This document shows positions 8,269 to 19,371 of a stretch of 64,000 nucleotides of DNA, piece by piece. The stretch lies in assembly GCF_024497955.1 (NCBI RefSeq), contig NZ_JANHKP010000007.1:186001-250000 (forward strand), in the 5' to 3' direction. Source of the stretch: Streptomyces sp. C10-9-1. Lineage in GTDB: Bacteria > Actinomycetota > Actinomycetes > Streptomycetales > Streptomycetaceae. The notes below the pieces were generated by a model. The model searched no databases. It saw only the letters and a list, made by a program, of their open reading frames with translations, and was not told the DNA's origin. The position numbers were made by a program, and so were the translations under genes. Positions within the stretch are counted from its first letter, which is position 1, and each line of letters opens with the position of its first letter.

Positions 8269-9132
8269 ATGGCTGACACCGAGCTTAGTAGCGCCCCCCA
8301 TCCGCCCGCCAACCCTGGCTACGGCAAACGTACGACCCCGGGCGGGCATCCGCGCACCGGGGCCGACTTCACCGGTCTGCCGCCGCGCGAGGCGGCCCTC
8401 GCCTCCTTCGTCGACCGGCTCCCCGAGGGCAGCGACATCTCCGTGAAGACGCTGGCCAGGCTCACCCCCTACGGCCAGTGCGCCGTCGCCCGCGCCCTCA
8501 ACAACCTGATCGCGGCAGGCCACTTGAGGCGCGGACGGGAGTGCGTGACGAACCCCTCGGGAAGCCCCGTGTGGGTGACGCGCACCTGGTGGTCGCGCAC
8601 CGCCCGCGACGACGCCTGGTGGGCCGCCTTCCGGCGCGGCGACGCGGTCGAGGAGCGCCGCCGGACCACCCTGCCGCGGGCCTATGTGGTGCTCGCCGCG
8701 CTCGGCCGGGAGAACCCCGCGATGTCCCTGTCGCACGCCGACTGCACGGTGCTGGCACCGCTGGTGGAGGAGTGGTTCGCCCGCGAGGCGACCGACCGTC
8801 AGGTGCTGTGCGCGCTCACCGAGGGCCTGCCCCGGCCGGTGCACCACCCGGCCGCGCTGGCCCGGCGGCGCCTGGTCGACAAGCTGCCTCCCGCGCCGCC
8901 GCCGAGGCCGCGGCCGGTCCGGGTGCTGGAGTGCGGCGGCTGCGGGGCCCCGGCCCGGGGCGGGGAGCTGGTCCGCGGGGCGTGCCGCCGCTGCCGGGGC
9001 CTGGCGGCCGGACCGCCCGCGGCACTGCCGCCCGACCGGGTCCGGGTCCTGGCCGCCGAGGCCCGCGCCGCGGCAGCCCGCTCCGGAGAAGGCACGTCGT
9101 CCTCCCCACCCCGGGCGGAAGGGCCGTCATGA
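8269..9132 (+). CDS. Winged-helix DNA-binding protein with C-terminal zinc-ribbon-like motif
   Basis: 287 aa. Residues ~40-95 form a helix-turn-helix/MarR-like winged helix (SDISVKTLARLTPYGQCAVARALNNLIAAGHLRR split across the recognition helix). The region ~200-245 carries CGGCG...CRRC, a putative zinc ribbon. The ATG at 8269 was selected because the folded part begins soon after it and the preceding sequence forms a stable hairpin leader. Similar proteins recur in Streptomyces genomes and plasmids; the target is unknown. A small frame overlaps its stop by ATGA. Confidence 0.75.
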   Translation: MADTELSSAPHPPANPGYGKRTTPGGHPRTGADFTGLPPREAALASFVDRLPEGSDISVKTLARLTPYGQCAVARALNNLIAAGHLRRGRECVTNPSGSPVWVTRTWWSRTARDDAWWAAFRRGDAVEERRRTTLPRAYVVLAALGRENPAMSLSHADCTVLAPLVEEWFAREATDRQVLCALTEGLPRPVHHPAALARRRLVDKLPPAPPPRPRPVRVLECGGCGAPARGGELVRGACRRCRGLAAGPPAALPPDRVRVLAAEARAAAARSGEGTSSSPPRAEGPS

Positions 9133-9269
9133 CCGCACCGGGGCCTGGCGGCCAGGGCTGCCGCCCCGCCTGCGGAGGACGACTCCACCGGGGAGACCGT
9201 GCAGGGCGCCCTCACGGGACGAGTACCGGGGTCGGCTCCTCGTGGGTGGGGTGCGGACGGGCAGCCTGA
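9129..9269 (+). CDS. Possible coupled small protein, 46 aa
   Basis: The ATG overlaps the upstream stop (ATGA) and GAAGGG lies ~9 nt before it. The product is Gly/Arg-rich with three cysteines (CRPACGGRL near residue 11). No family is recognised, so this may be a chance frame. Confidence 0.25.
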   Translation: MTAPGPGGQGCRPACGGRLHRGDRAGRPHGTSTGVGSSWVGCGRAA

Positions 9270-9455
9270 GGTGATGGACGTCGGTCAGCCACTGCCTCGC
9301 GAGGTGAAGGCCATCGACTCGGCCTCGCCGCGCCCGGCGCCTGCCTCGGTCCGTCGGCCGCCCGGAGAACGGGAGGGCCGGGGAGCCGGCCGGCCGGCTT
9401 TCGTCCGCGGGGAGCCGGGCCGGTCCACCGCCGCCCCCGCCCTCCCGGGAAACGC

Positions 9456-9490
9456 CCGAGGGCGGCACCCCCTGGGGGTGCCGCCCTCGG
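9456..9490 (-). terminator. groEL terminator
   Basis: Perfect 17-bp arms (9456-9472 and 9474-9490) separated by one base, starting 33 nt beyond the groEL stop. Confidence 0.85.
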
Positions 9491-9522
9491 TCCGTGCGGA
9501 CGGGTCCGATCCGGAAGCCGGA

Positions 9523-11299
<1,777 letters not shown>

Positions 11300-11303
11300 C
11301 CAA

Positions 11304-11332
11304 TGATTAGCACTCGACCCCCTCGAGTGCAA
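11304..11332 (-). promoter_or_regulatory. groEL promoter
   Basis: TTGCAC (11327-11332), exactly 17 bp, TAATCA (11304-11309) on the minus strand. CIRCE element 1 covers both hexamers. Confidence 0.65.
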
Positions 11333-11333
11333 G
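11307..11333 (-). promoter_or_regulatory. CIRCE element 1 over the groEL promoter
   Basis: Minus strand CTTGCACTC (7 of 9), 9-nt spacer, GAGTGCTAA (perfect). HrcA bound here would occlude -35 and -10. Confidence 0.85.
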
Positions 11334-11515
11334 CGCCTTCGAAGAAGGCTCCGTGAGGGGTGGTGGTCGGGAGACGGGTGGGGGCAAGCGCCTTCGAAGA
11401 AGGCTCCGTGAGGGGTGGTGGTCGGGAGACGGGCGGGGGCAAGCGCCTTCGAAGAAGGCTCCGTGAGGGGTGGCGGCCGGGAGACGGGCGGGGGCAAGCG
11501 CCTTCGGAGAAGGCC
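11331..11515. repeat. 55-bp tandem repeat array, three full units plus a partial fourth
   Basis: Units start at 11331, 11386, 11441 and 11496, with exact 55-bp spacing and >90% identity. Each begins AAGCGCCTTCGAAGAAGGC, whose GCCTTC/GAAGGC arms form a 6-bp hairpin. The array lies between the cold-shock gene and the groEL promoter, overlapping the last base pairs of CIRCE 1. No coding role is seen. Confidence 0.9.
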
Positions 11516-11574
11516 CGGCCGGAGGGCACGGAGGGCGTGCGCCGTCGCGCGCGGCGGGGCGGGGCCGACACGCG

Positions 11575-11617
11575 CGAGGGGCCCGCGCCCCGAGCGTGTC
11601 GGGATGCGGGCCCCTCG
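11575..11617 (-). terminator. Cold-shock gene terminator
   Basis: Perfect 12-bp arms 11575-11586 and 11606-11617, 43 nt downstream of the stop at 11660. Confidence 0.7.
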
Positions 11618-11659
11618 GCCTGAGTGCGTCGGTGGCCGAACGCGCCTGGATCGGTCGGA

Positions 11660-11863
11660 TCAGACGGCGAGCTTGACCATGTCCGCCTGCGGACCCTTCT
11701 GGCCCTGCGAGATCTCGAACTCGACCCGCTGACCCTCTTCAAGGGTGCGGTAGCCGTCCATCTGGATGGCGCTGTAGTGGACGAATACATCCGCACCACC
11801 GTCGACCGCGATGAAGCCGTACCCCTTCTCCGCGTTGAACCACTTGACGGTGCCCTGAGCCAT
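11660..11863 (-). CDS. Cold-shock domain protein (CspA family)
   Basis: 67 aa single OB-fold that binds single-stranded RNA/DNA as an RNA chaperone. RNP1 KGYGFIAV (13-20) and RNP2 DVFVHY (25-30) are intact. ATG 11863 has GGGGAG ~7 nt upstream; the 10-residue in-frame extension lacks family similarity. A long AT-richer upstream region (to ~12200) fits the extended leaders typical of csp genes. Monocistronic. Confidence 0.97.
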   Translation of the reverse strand: MAQGTVKWFNAEKGYGFIAVDGGADVFVHYSAIQMDGYRTLEEGQRVEFEISQGQKGPQADMVKLAV

Positions 11864-12207
11864 GCCTAACTCCCCTATTACTGGCCCTTGCACAGGACCG
11901 CACTTCGCGGACCCGGGTCAGACCTCACCCCGACAGGTGGGGTGTGCGCCGGAACGCGTCGACCGCGGCTGAATGTATCTGCCCAACTGCCCTCTGCAAC
12001 AGGTCAATCGGACGAGAAATCCGGGCAGGACCGATCGAGTGATCTATGCGAATTCGTGGCTTTCCGGGTCAAGTCGGGCCCGACAAAACAGCACTATCAA
12101 GGCATTTCGCGCACAGACTTTGGCCGCTTTCTTGCGGTGGGGAGCCCGTTTCCGCGGAGAAGGCGCAGGGGGCTTCCCAGACTCTACCGCGCTCAACCAT
12201 GCGGAAA
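11864..12207. other. Upstream region of the cold-shock gene
   Basis: No credible gene. 11960-12130 is distinctly lower in GC than its surroundings and probably holds the csp promoter and long leader. I could not define a single promoter or thermosensor structure by eye. Confidence 0.4.
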
Positions 12208-12238
12208 TGCCCCCTCCCGACAGCTCGGGGAGGGGGCA
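12208..12238 (-). terminator. thrC-cysO operon terminator
   Basis: Perfect 11-bp arms 12208-12218 and 12228-12238, 70 nt beyond the cysO stop. Confidence 0.8.
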
Positions 12239-12308
12239 GAACGGCCGACTCCGCGGCCCGGGCGCACCAGCGCGCACCGGGCCGTTCCGGACGGGGCTCC
12301 CGCGGGGC

Positions 12309-12587
12309 TCAGCAGCCGCCCGCGACCGCCGGGATGATCGAGACGCCGGCACCGTCGGGGGTCGCCGTCTCCAGACCCTGCTCGAAGCGGACGTCGTCGT
12401 CGTTCACGTACACGTTCACGAAGCGGCGCAGCTTGCCCTGGTCGTCCAGGACACGGGCGGCGATACCGGTGTGGTTCTTCTCCAGGTCGGCGATGACCTC
12501 GGCGAGGGTGCCGCCCTCGGCGCTGACCTCGGCCCGGCCGCCGGTGTAGGTGCGCAGGATGGTGGGGATGCGGACGTTGACGCTCAT
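12309..12587 (-). CDS. cysO: MoaD/ThiS-family sulfur-carrier protein (CysO-like)
   Basis: 92 aa ubiquitin-like fold: TILRTYTGGRAEV start, RFVNVYVNDDDVRF core, IIPAVAGG end. CysO carries sulfide as a C-terminal thiocarboxylate for CysM-dependent cysteine synthesis; Mec+ then releases cysteine. The ATG overlaps the thrC stop (ATGA), so the genes are coupled. The protein ends GGC instead of GG, so one cysteine follows the diglycine. MoaD itself is less likely given the length and genomic place. Confidence 0.8.
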   Translation of the reverse strand: MSVNVRIPTILRTYTGGRAEVSAEGGTLAEVIADLEKNHTGIAARVLDDQGKLRRFVNVYVNDDDVRFEQGLETATPDGAGVSIIPAVAGGC

Positions 12588-13888
12588 GCGAGGCCAGCCT
12601 CTCGGAAAGAGTCCAGGTTGGGGCGGATGACAGCGGTCATACCCGTCGTGGGCTCCACCGCGTCGAGGGTCTTCAGGCCGTCACCCGTGTTGACGACGAC
12701 CGTGGTGAGGGAGGGGTCGATGGCACCGGCCTCGACCAGCTTCTTCGCCACGCCCAGGGTCACTCCGCCGGCGGTCTCCGTGAAGACGCCCTCGGTGCGG
12801 GCGAGCAGCTTGATGGCGTCGACGATCTCCGCGTCGGTGACGTCCTCCACCGCACCGCCGGTGCGGCGGCAGATGTCGAGCACGTAGGGGCCGTCGGCCG
12901 GGTTGCCGATCGCGAGGGACTTGGCGATCGTGTCGGGCTTCTGCGGGCGCACCACGTCCTGGCCCGCCTTGAAGGCCGCGGAGACCGGGGAGCAGCCCTC
13001 CGCCTGGGCGCCGAAGATCTTGTAGGGGCGGTCCTCCACCAGACCGAGCCGGATCAGCTCCTGGATCCCCTTGTCGATCTTGGTGAGCTGGGAGCCGGAG
13101 GCGATCGGGATGACGATCTGGTCGGGGATGCGCCAGCCGAGCTGCTCGCAGATCTCGTAGGCGAGCGTCTTGGAACCCTCCCCGTAGTACGGGCGGAGGT
13201 TGACGTTGACGAAGCCCCAGCCCTCGCCCGCCGGGTCGCCGATCAGCTCGGAGCAGAAGCGGTTGACGTCGTCGTAGTTGCCCTCGATGCCGACCAGCTC
13301 GCCGCCGTAGACGGCGGCCATGACGACCTTGCCCTGCTCCAGGTCGCTCGGGATGAACACGCAGCTGCGGAAGCCGGCGCGGGCCGCGGCCGCGCCGACG
13401 GCGCCCGCGAGGTTGCCCGTCGAGGAGCAGGACAGGGTGGTGTAGCCGAAGGCGCGGGCGGCCTCCAGCGCCTGCGCCACGACCCGGTCCTTGAAGGAGT
13501 GGGTCGGGTTGCCGGAGTCGTCCTTGACGTGCAGCTTCCCCGGCTCGATGCCCAGCTCGCGGGCGAGGTTGTCGGCCTGCACCAGCTTGGTCCAACCGGG
13601 GTTCAGGTTGGGCTTGGAGGCGACGTCGGCGGGGACGGGCAGCAGCGGAGCGTAGCGCCAGATGTTCTCGGGGCCGTTCTCGATCCGCTTGCGCAGCCCC
13701 TCGGGGTCGCCCGTGGGGAGGTCGTAGGCGACCTCCAGCGGTCCGAAGCAGACCTCGCACGCGAAGATCGGGCCCAGGGCGAAGCGCTCACCGCACTCGC
13801 GACAGGAGAGCCCGGAGGCGGGGCCGAGATCGACGGCGCCCGTACCGGCGGCGGAGGGAGCGGCGGTGGCAGAAGTCTGTACAGCCAT
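12584..13888 (-). CDS. thrC: Threonine synthase
   Basis: 434 aa PLP enzyme converting O-phosphohomoserine to threonine. The pyridoxal lysine is in SFKDR (K133), and the Ser/Gly phosphate loops (SSTGN, NTGDG) are present. An N-terminal CREC...CEVC cluster (C29, C32, C44, C47) looks like a zinc ribbon, seen in many actinobacterial ThrC. ATG 13888 was chosen as the family start; in-frame ATGs at 13936, 13921 and 13912 would add a basic leader. First gene of the thrC-cysO operon. Confidence 0.95.
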   Translation of the reverse strand: MAVQTSATAAPSAAGTGAVDLGPASGLSCRECGERFALGPIFACEVCFGPLEVAYDLPTGDPEGLRKRIENGPENIWRYAPLLPVPADVASKPNLNPGWTKLVQADNLARELGIEPGKLHVKDDSGNPTHSFKDRVVAQALEAARAFGYTTLSCSSTGNLAGAVGAAAARAGFRSCVFIPSDLEQGKVVMAAVYGGELVGIEGNYDDVNRFCSELIGDPAGEGWGFVNVNLRPYYGEGSKTLAYEICEQLGWRIPDQIVIPIASGSQLTKIDKGIQELIRLGLVEDRPYKIFGAQAEGCSPVSAAFKAGQDVVRPQKPDTIAKSLAIGNPADGPYVLDICRRTGGAVEDVTDAEIVDAIKLLARTEGVFTETAGGVTLGVAKKLVEAGAIDPSLTTVVVNTGDGLKTLDAVEPTTGMTAVIRPNLDSFREAGLA

Positions 13889-13916
13889 GGAGGCGAGGCC
13901 CTTTCTCCTCATCTTC

Positions 13917-13939
13917 CTCATGGCGCATCTCGCCATGAG
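13917..13939 (-). promoter_or_regulatory. Inverted repeat in the thrC leader
   Basis: CTCATGGCG-CATCT-CGCCATGAG, perfect 9-bp arms, 29-51 nt before the thrC ATG. Two in-frame alternative ATGs are buried in the stem, so it may affect start choice or be an operator. Confidence 0.45.
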
Positions 13940-14168
13940 ACGGATTTGGCACCTTCCCTAGCCGGGAGCCTCGCGTCGTACGCAACGAGACCGGCTGGAG
14001 GGTTGCCGGGGCTTCAACGGGCCGTTTCCCTCTGCCCCTCTGGATGAGCGGTATGTGATTGTCCGCGCGGTACGACCCCGACATGCGACGGTCATCCGCG
14101 TTGTTCAAGACTGTAACCGAACCCCCGGACGGTTGAGCCGGTCGTCCGATCCGCGAGATGGAGATCAC

Positions 14169-15110
14169 GTGCTGGATGAGGTGGAGCGCTGGCTGGCCCG
14201 GCGGTCCTGGACGGTGGCGGACCGCCCGATGGGACGGCTGCTCGCCGCCAAGCAGGAGACCACGGTCAGCGTCGTGCTCCCCGCACTGAACGAGGAGGCG
14301 ACGGTCGGCGAGATCGTCTCCGTGATCCGCGGGGAGCTGATGACGCCTTCCGCACCGCTGGTCGACGAGCTGGTCGTGCTCGACTCCGGGTCCACCGACG
14401 CGACCGCCGAGGTGGCCGCCGCCGCCGGGGCGCGGGTGGTCCACCGGGACGCGGTGCTGCCGCGGCTGCCGGCGGTGCCGGGCAAGGGCGAGGTGCTGTG
14501 GCGCTCCCTGCTGGTGACCGGCGGCGACGTGGTGTGCTTCGTCGACGCGGACCTGCGCGACTTCTCCCCCGACTTCGTCACCGGGACCGTCGGGCCGCTG
14601 CTGACCGAGCCCGACGTCCACTTCGTCAAGGCCATGCACGACCGGCCGCTGGCCGGGGAGCCGGGGCAGGGCGGCCGGGTGACGGAGCTGGTGGCCCGCC
14701 CCCTGCTCAATCTGCACTGGCCGCAGCTGGCCGGGTTCGTCCAGCCGCTGGGCGGCGAGTACGCGGCGCGGCGCTCGCTGCTGGAGCGGCTGCCCTTCCC
14801 CGTCGGCTACGGCGTGGAGATCGGCCTGCTGGTGGACGCGCTGGCCACGGTCGGCCTGGACGCGCTGGCGCAGGTGGACGTGGGCACCCGCAAGCACCGC
14901 CACCAGGACGGGCAGGCGCTGGGGCGGATGGCCGCGGCGATCTACCGCACCGCGCAACTGCGCCTGGCCCGGGGCCATCTGGTGCGCCCCTCGCTCACCC
15001 AGTTCGAGCGCGGGGAGCGGGGGTTCGTGCCCCGGACGTACCAGGTGGACACGGAGGAGCGGCCGCCGATGCGGGAGATCGGGGAGTACGCGGCACGCCA
15101 TGCCGCCTAG
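14169..15110 (+). CDS. gpgS: Glucosyl-3-phosphoglycerate synthase
   Basis: 313 aa GT81 glycosyltransferase moving glucose from UDP-glucose to 3-phosphoglycerate, the first step of glucosylglycerate/methylglucose polysaccharide synthesis. Visible features: VVLPALNEEATVGE nucleotide-binding start (~37), DSGSTDAT, metal-binding DADLRD (~126), HQDGQALGRMA near the C-terminus. GTG 14169 was chosen because GGAG lies 8 nt upstream and the domain begins there. It is divergent from thrC. Confidence 0.9.
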   Translation: MLDEVERWLARRSWTVADRPMGRLLAAKQETTVSVVLPALNEEATVGEIVSVIRGELMTPSAPLVDELVVLDSGSTDATAEVAAAAGARVVHRDAVLPRLPAVPGKGEVLWRSLLVTGGDVVCFVDADLRDFSPDFVTGTVGPLLTEPDVHFVKAMHDRPLAGEPGQGGRVTELVARPLLNLHWPQLAGFVQPLGGEYAARRSLLERLPFPVGYGVEIGLLVDALATVGLDALAQVDVGTRKHRHQDGQALGRMAAAIYRTAQLRLARGHLVRPSLTQFERGERGFVPRTYQVDTEERPPMREIGEYAARHAA

Positions 15111-15157
15111 CGGCCAATCCACGGTGTGCTTGTCGTTCTTGTCTACCTTTTCACCCT

Positions 15158-15349
15158 ATGGACGCCATGGACGCCTTCCTGTACGCCACTGGCCGCTCCC
15201 TCGCCCTGACGGGACAGCACGGCCAGCACCTCGCCCGGACGGGCACCGCCGCCGAGCAGCTCTGGCTGCTCGGCGGAGTCGCGCTCAGCCTCACCGCGGC
15301 CGGGGTCGTCGCGCTCGCCGCCGTCCGTGGCCGGAAACGCGACCACTGA
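15158..15349 (+). CDS. Possible small single-pass membrane protein
   Basis: 63 aa from ATG 15158, between gpgS and otsA. Residues ~34-55 (LWLLGGVALSLTAAGVVALA) form one transmembrane helix, followed by the basic tail RGRKRDH, which predicts an N-out orientation. No Shine-Dalgarno is visible, but CTACCT lies ~10 nt upstream, compatible with near-leaderless expression. No family is recognised. Confidence 0.4.
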   Translation: MDAMDAFLYATGRSLALTGQHGQHLARTGTAAEQLWLLGGVALSLTAAGVVALAAVRGRKRDH

Positions 15350-15406
15350 ACCGCGGCCTTGCCGCACGCACGTTTGAGCCCGGGTGGTACGGGCTACGTT
15401 CGCCAC

Positions 15407-16789
<1,383 letters not shown>

Positions 16790-16864
16790 CGGCGGCGCCG
16801 TCGACGCGAGGGCACGCGCCCGCGACCACCCCACCCCCGGCAGGTGGCCGCGGGCGCACGGGGC

Positions 16865-16892
16865 GGCCGCGGCAGCCGCTTCCGCCGCGGCC
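16865..16892. terminator. Bidirectional terminator between otsA and the sigma-factor gene
   Basis: Perfect 9-bp GC arms 16865-16873 and 16884-16892 between convergent stops at 16789 and 16904. Confidence 0.65.
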
Positions 16893-16903
16893 CGCCGCCC
16901 GCG

Positions 16904-17800
16904 TCACCGCAGGGTGAGCGGGGTCTCCGACCCGACCCGGGTCAGCTTCTCGGGGTTGCGCACGTAGAACAGGCCCGCGATGCGCCCCTCCTCGACCCTG
17001 ACCGCGAGCACGCCGTCGACCTCGCCGTCCACCCGGACGAGGAGCGCCGGGCGGCCGTTGACCACGGCCGGGTCGCTGGTGACCGCCGCTCCGGTCTTCC
17101 GGATGCTGCCGAGGTAGAAGCGGGCCACCTTGTCGGCGCCGACGATCGGCCGCAGGGCGGCCTGCTTGACCCCGCCGCCGTCGCTCACCAGCACGACGTC
17201 CGGGGCGAGCACGTCCAGCAGCTCCTGAGGGTCGCCGGTCTCCAGCGCCCGCCGGAAGGACTCCACGGCCGCCCGCGCCTCGCGCGGGGAGGCCACCGTG
17301 CGAGGACGGCGGGCCTCCACGTGCTTGCGGGCGCGGTGCGCGATCTGCCGGACCGCCGCCGGGCTCTTGCCCACCGACTCGGCGATCTCGTCGTAGCCGA
17401 CGTCGAACACCTCGCGCAGCACGAAGACGGCGCGCTCGGTCGGCGCGAGCCGCTCCAGGACGAGCATCATCGCCATCGACAGGCTCTCGGCGAGTTCCAC
17501 GTCCTCGGCCACGTCCGGCGCCGTCAGCATCGGCTCGGGCAGCCACTGGCCGACGTAGGACTCCCTGCGGCGCTTCATGGTGCGCAGTCTGTTGAGGGCC
17601 TGCCGGGTCGTGATCCGCACCAGGTAGGCCCGCGGGTCGGCCACCTGCTCCGGGTCGACCTCGGCCCAGCGCAGCCACGTCTCCTGGAGGACGTCCTCCG
17701 CGTCGGCCGCCGAGCCGAGCATCTCGTAGGCGACGGTGAACAGCAGGTTGCGGTGGGCCACGAAGCTCTCGGTGGCCGGGTCGGCGGCGTGCTCGCTCAT
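16904..17800 (-). CDS. ECF41-type RNA polymerase sigma factor (SigJ-like)
   Basis: 298 aa. Sigma region 2 (~15-80, DAEDVLQETWLRW), region 4 (~115-170, ERAVFVLREVFDVGYDEIAESVGKS without break in fold), then a SnoaL-like extension (~185-298). The extension has the ECF41 signatures DGGG (~218) and NPEKL (~287), known to tune activity in place of an anti-sigma factor. GGAGGGG lies ~8 nt before ATG 17800. The adjacent NAD(P)/FAD oxidoreductase is the usual ECF41 target. Confidence 0.92.
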   Translation of the reverse strand: MSEHAADPATESFVAHRNLLFTVAYEMLGSAADAEDVLQETWLRWAEVDPEQVADPRAYLVRITTRQALNRLRTMKRRRESYVGQWLPEPMLTAPDVAEDVELAESLSMAMMLVLERLAPTERAVFVLREVFDVGYDEIAESVGKSPAAVRQIAHRARKHVEARRPRTVASPREARAAVESFRRALETGDPQELLDVLAPDVVLVSDGGGVKQAALRPIVGADKVARFYLGSIRKTGAAVTSDPAVVNGRPALLVRVDGEVDGVLAVRVEEGRIAGLFYVRNPEKLTRVGSETPLTLR

Positions 17801-17840
17801 CTCTCGCCCCTCCTGGGCGGCCGGGGCGCTGGGCCGCCGG

Positions 17841-17917
17841 GTGCGGTTCGGGTGGTTCGGGTGGCCCTGATGGTCCGGTTGGTTCGGGTGGGCCGGGTGG
17901 GCCGGGTGGTTCGGGCC
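17841..17917. repeat. Degenerate ~9-bp repeats (TTCGGGTGG type)
   Basis: Several imperfect copies of TTCGGGTGG/GCCGGGTGG lie head to tail in the 262-bp gap before the sigma gene. Confidence 0.6.
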
Positions 17918-18062
17918 GGCCCCGTGGCGCACGCGGTCGGCGCGGTCCGCGGGGACGGCGTGACCGGCCCGCGGCCCCGCTCCCCGCGGGCGGCCGGGGC
18001 CGGGTCGGCGGCGGCCCGGCCGGCCGCCGCGCCCCCGCCGTCGGTGGTCCGGCGGACGCCGC

Positions 18063-19268
18063 TCACGCGGCCGGTTCGGCGGCGGGCAGCGCCGTGCCCT
18101 GCCCGCCTCGGAGGGCCTTGCGGCGAGCGGGCCCGCCGGGGACGCGGTGCAGCTTGTAGGAGCCGGGCTTGGCCGCCTCGCCGGACAGCTGCTTGACGAC
18201 GCTGTCGCAGACCAGCTCCTTGAGCCGCCCGCCCGGCCGTCCGTCGAGGTGGACACCGACCGCGACGTCCGAGCGGTGAGAGAACTGGAAGATGCCGGTC
18301 CGCCGCCCGAGGCTGATGCACTGCCCCGCGAACACCTGGTTCAGCGGTGCGGGCCGCTCGCCCTCGATCCGGGCCACCACCGTGTCCGCGGCCCGGGCCC
18401 CCAGCGGCATCGCGGCCTGGCAGCTCATCCGCAGCGGCAGGCCGGAGGGCGCGGCCGAGTCCCCGGCCGCGAGGATGCGCGGGTCGTCGACGGATGTCAG
18501 GGTCTCGTCCGTGAGCAGGCGGCCCAGTGCGTCGGTGCGCAGGCCGCTGCGCCGGGCCAGGTCGGGCACCGCGAACCCGGCCGTCCACACGGTCACCCGG
18601 CTCGGCAGCTCACGGCCGTCGGCGAGGCGCACGGCCTCGGCCGCCACCTCCGTCACCTGCGCGCCGGGCCCGTCGAGGACCCGCACGCCGAGTTCGGCCA
18701 GCCGCCCGGCCACCGCGCGGCGCCCCCGGGGGTGGAGGTAGGGGCCCAGCACCCGGCCGCAGACCAGGGTCACGGGGCGGCCCAGCTCCGCCAGCTCGGC
18801 GGCGGTCTCGATCCCGGTCGGGCCGGCACCGACGACCGTCACCGGGGCCGTCGAGGGCTCGGCGTCGAGCACCGGGCGCAGCCGCTGCGCCTCCTCCAGG
18901 CCGGCGATCGGATAGGCGTGCTCGGCCGCGCCCGACACCCCGGGATCGGCACTGCCGCTGCCGACGGCGTACACCAGGTAGTCGTAGGTCAGCGTGCCGC
19001 CCGATGCCAGTTCCACCCGGCGCCGGGGCGCGTCGATCCGGACCGCGCTGTCCACCACCAGCTCCACGCTCCCGGCCAGCACCTCCCGGTACGCGACGAC
19101 GGCGTCGCCCGTCCCGCCCGCCAGCTGGTGCAGCCGGACCCGGTGGACGAAGGACGCACGCGGGTTGACGAGCCGCACGGTCACGTCCGCGCGCCGGGTC
19201 AGGCGGTTGGCCGCCATCACGCCGGCGTATCCGCCGCCGACGACGACCACCTCGGTGTTCTCGCTCAT
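18063..19268 (-). CDS. NAD(P)/FAD-dependent oxidoreductase, type II NADH dehydrogenase-like
   Basis: 401 aa. Two Rossmann nucleotide-binding motifs: VVVGGGYAGVMAA (8-20) for FAD and VVGAGPTGIETAAEL (~145) for NAD(P)H. The ILAAGDSAAP block (~280) is the FAD-contact GD motif. No C-terminal membrane helix is evident. Such enzymes transfer electrons from NAD(P)H to quinone or another acceptor. It is transcribed towards the ECF41 sigma gene and preceded by an ECF41-type promoter, so it is the likely regulon member and possibly an operon partner. Confidence 0.88.
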   Translation of the reverse strand: MSENTEVVVVGGGYAGVMAANRLTRRADVTVRLVNPRASFVHRVRLHQLAGGTGDAVVAYREVLAGSVELVVDSAVRIDAPRRRVELASGGTLTYDYLVYAVGSGSADPGVSGAAEHAYPIAGLEEAQRLRPVLDAEPSTAPVTVVGAGPTGIETAAELAELGRPVTLVCGRVLGPYLHPRGRRAVAGRLAELGVRVLDGPGAQVTEVAAEAVRLADGRELPSRVTVWTAGFAVPDLARRSGLRTDALGRLLTDETLTSVDDPRILAAGDSAAPSGLPLRMSCQAAMPLGARAADTVVARIEGERPAPLNQVFAGQCISLGRRTGIFQFSHRSDVAVGVHLDGRPGGRLKELVCDSVVKQLSGEAAKPGSYKLHRVPGGPARRKALRGGQGTALPAAEPAA

Positions 19269-19323
19269 GGCCTCTCCCTCATTCCCCGGTGGACTTTCCC
19301 CATCCCGGTGGGTTCGACCTCAA

Positions 19324-19350
19324 GACACCGCGGAGGCGGACGCTGTGACA
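19324..19350 (-). promoter_or_regulatory. ECF41-type promoter of the oxidoreductase gene
   Basis: Minus strand TGTCACA (19344-19350), 16-bp spacer, TGTC (19324-19327). The published ECF41 consensus is TGTCACA with CGTC at -10. The expected transcript start is ~48 nt before the ATG. Confidence 0.65.
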
Positions 19351-19371
19351 GCCTATGGCGCAGATCACGTC

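Noticed and set aside
11331..11515. CRISPR-like array
   Set aside because: The 55-bp units are contiguous with no unique spacers and no cas genes.
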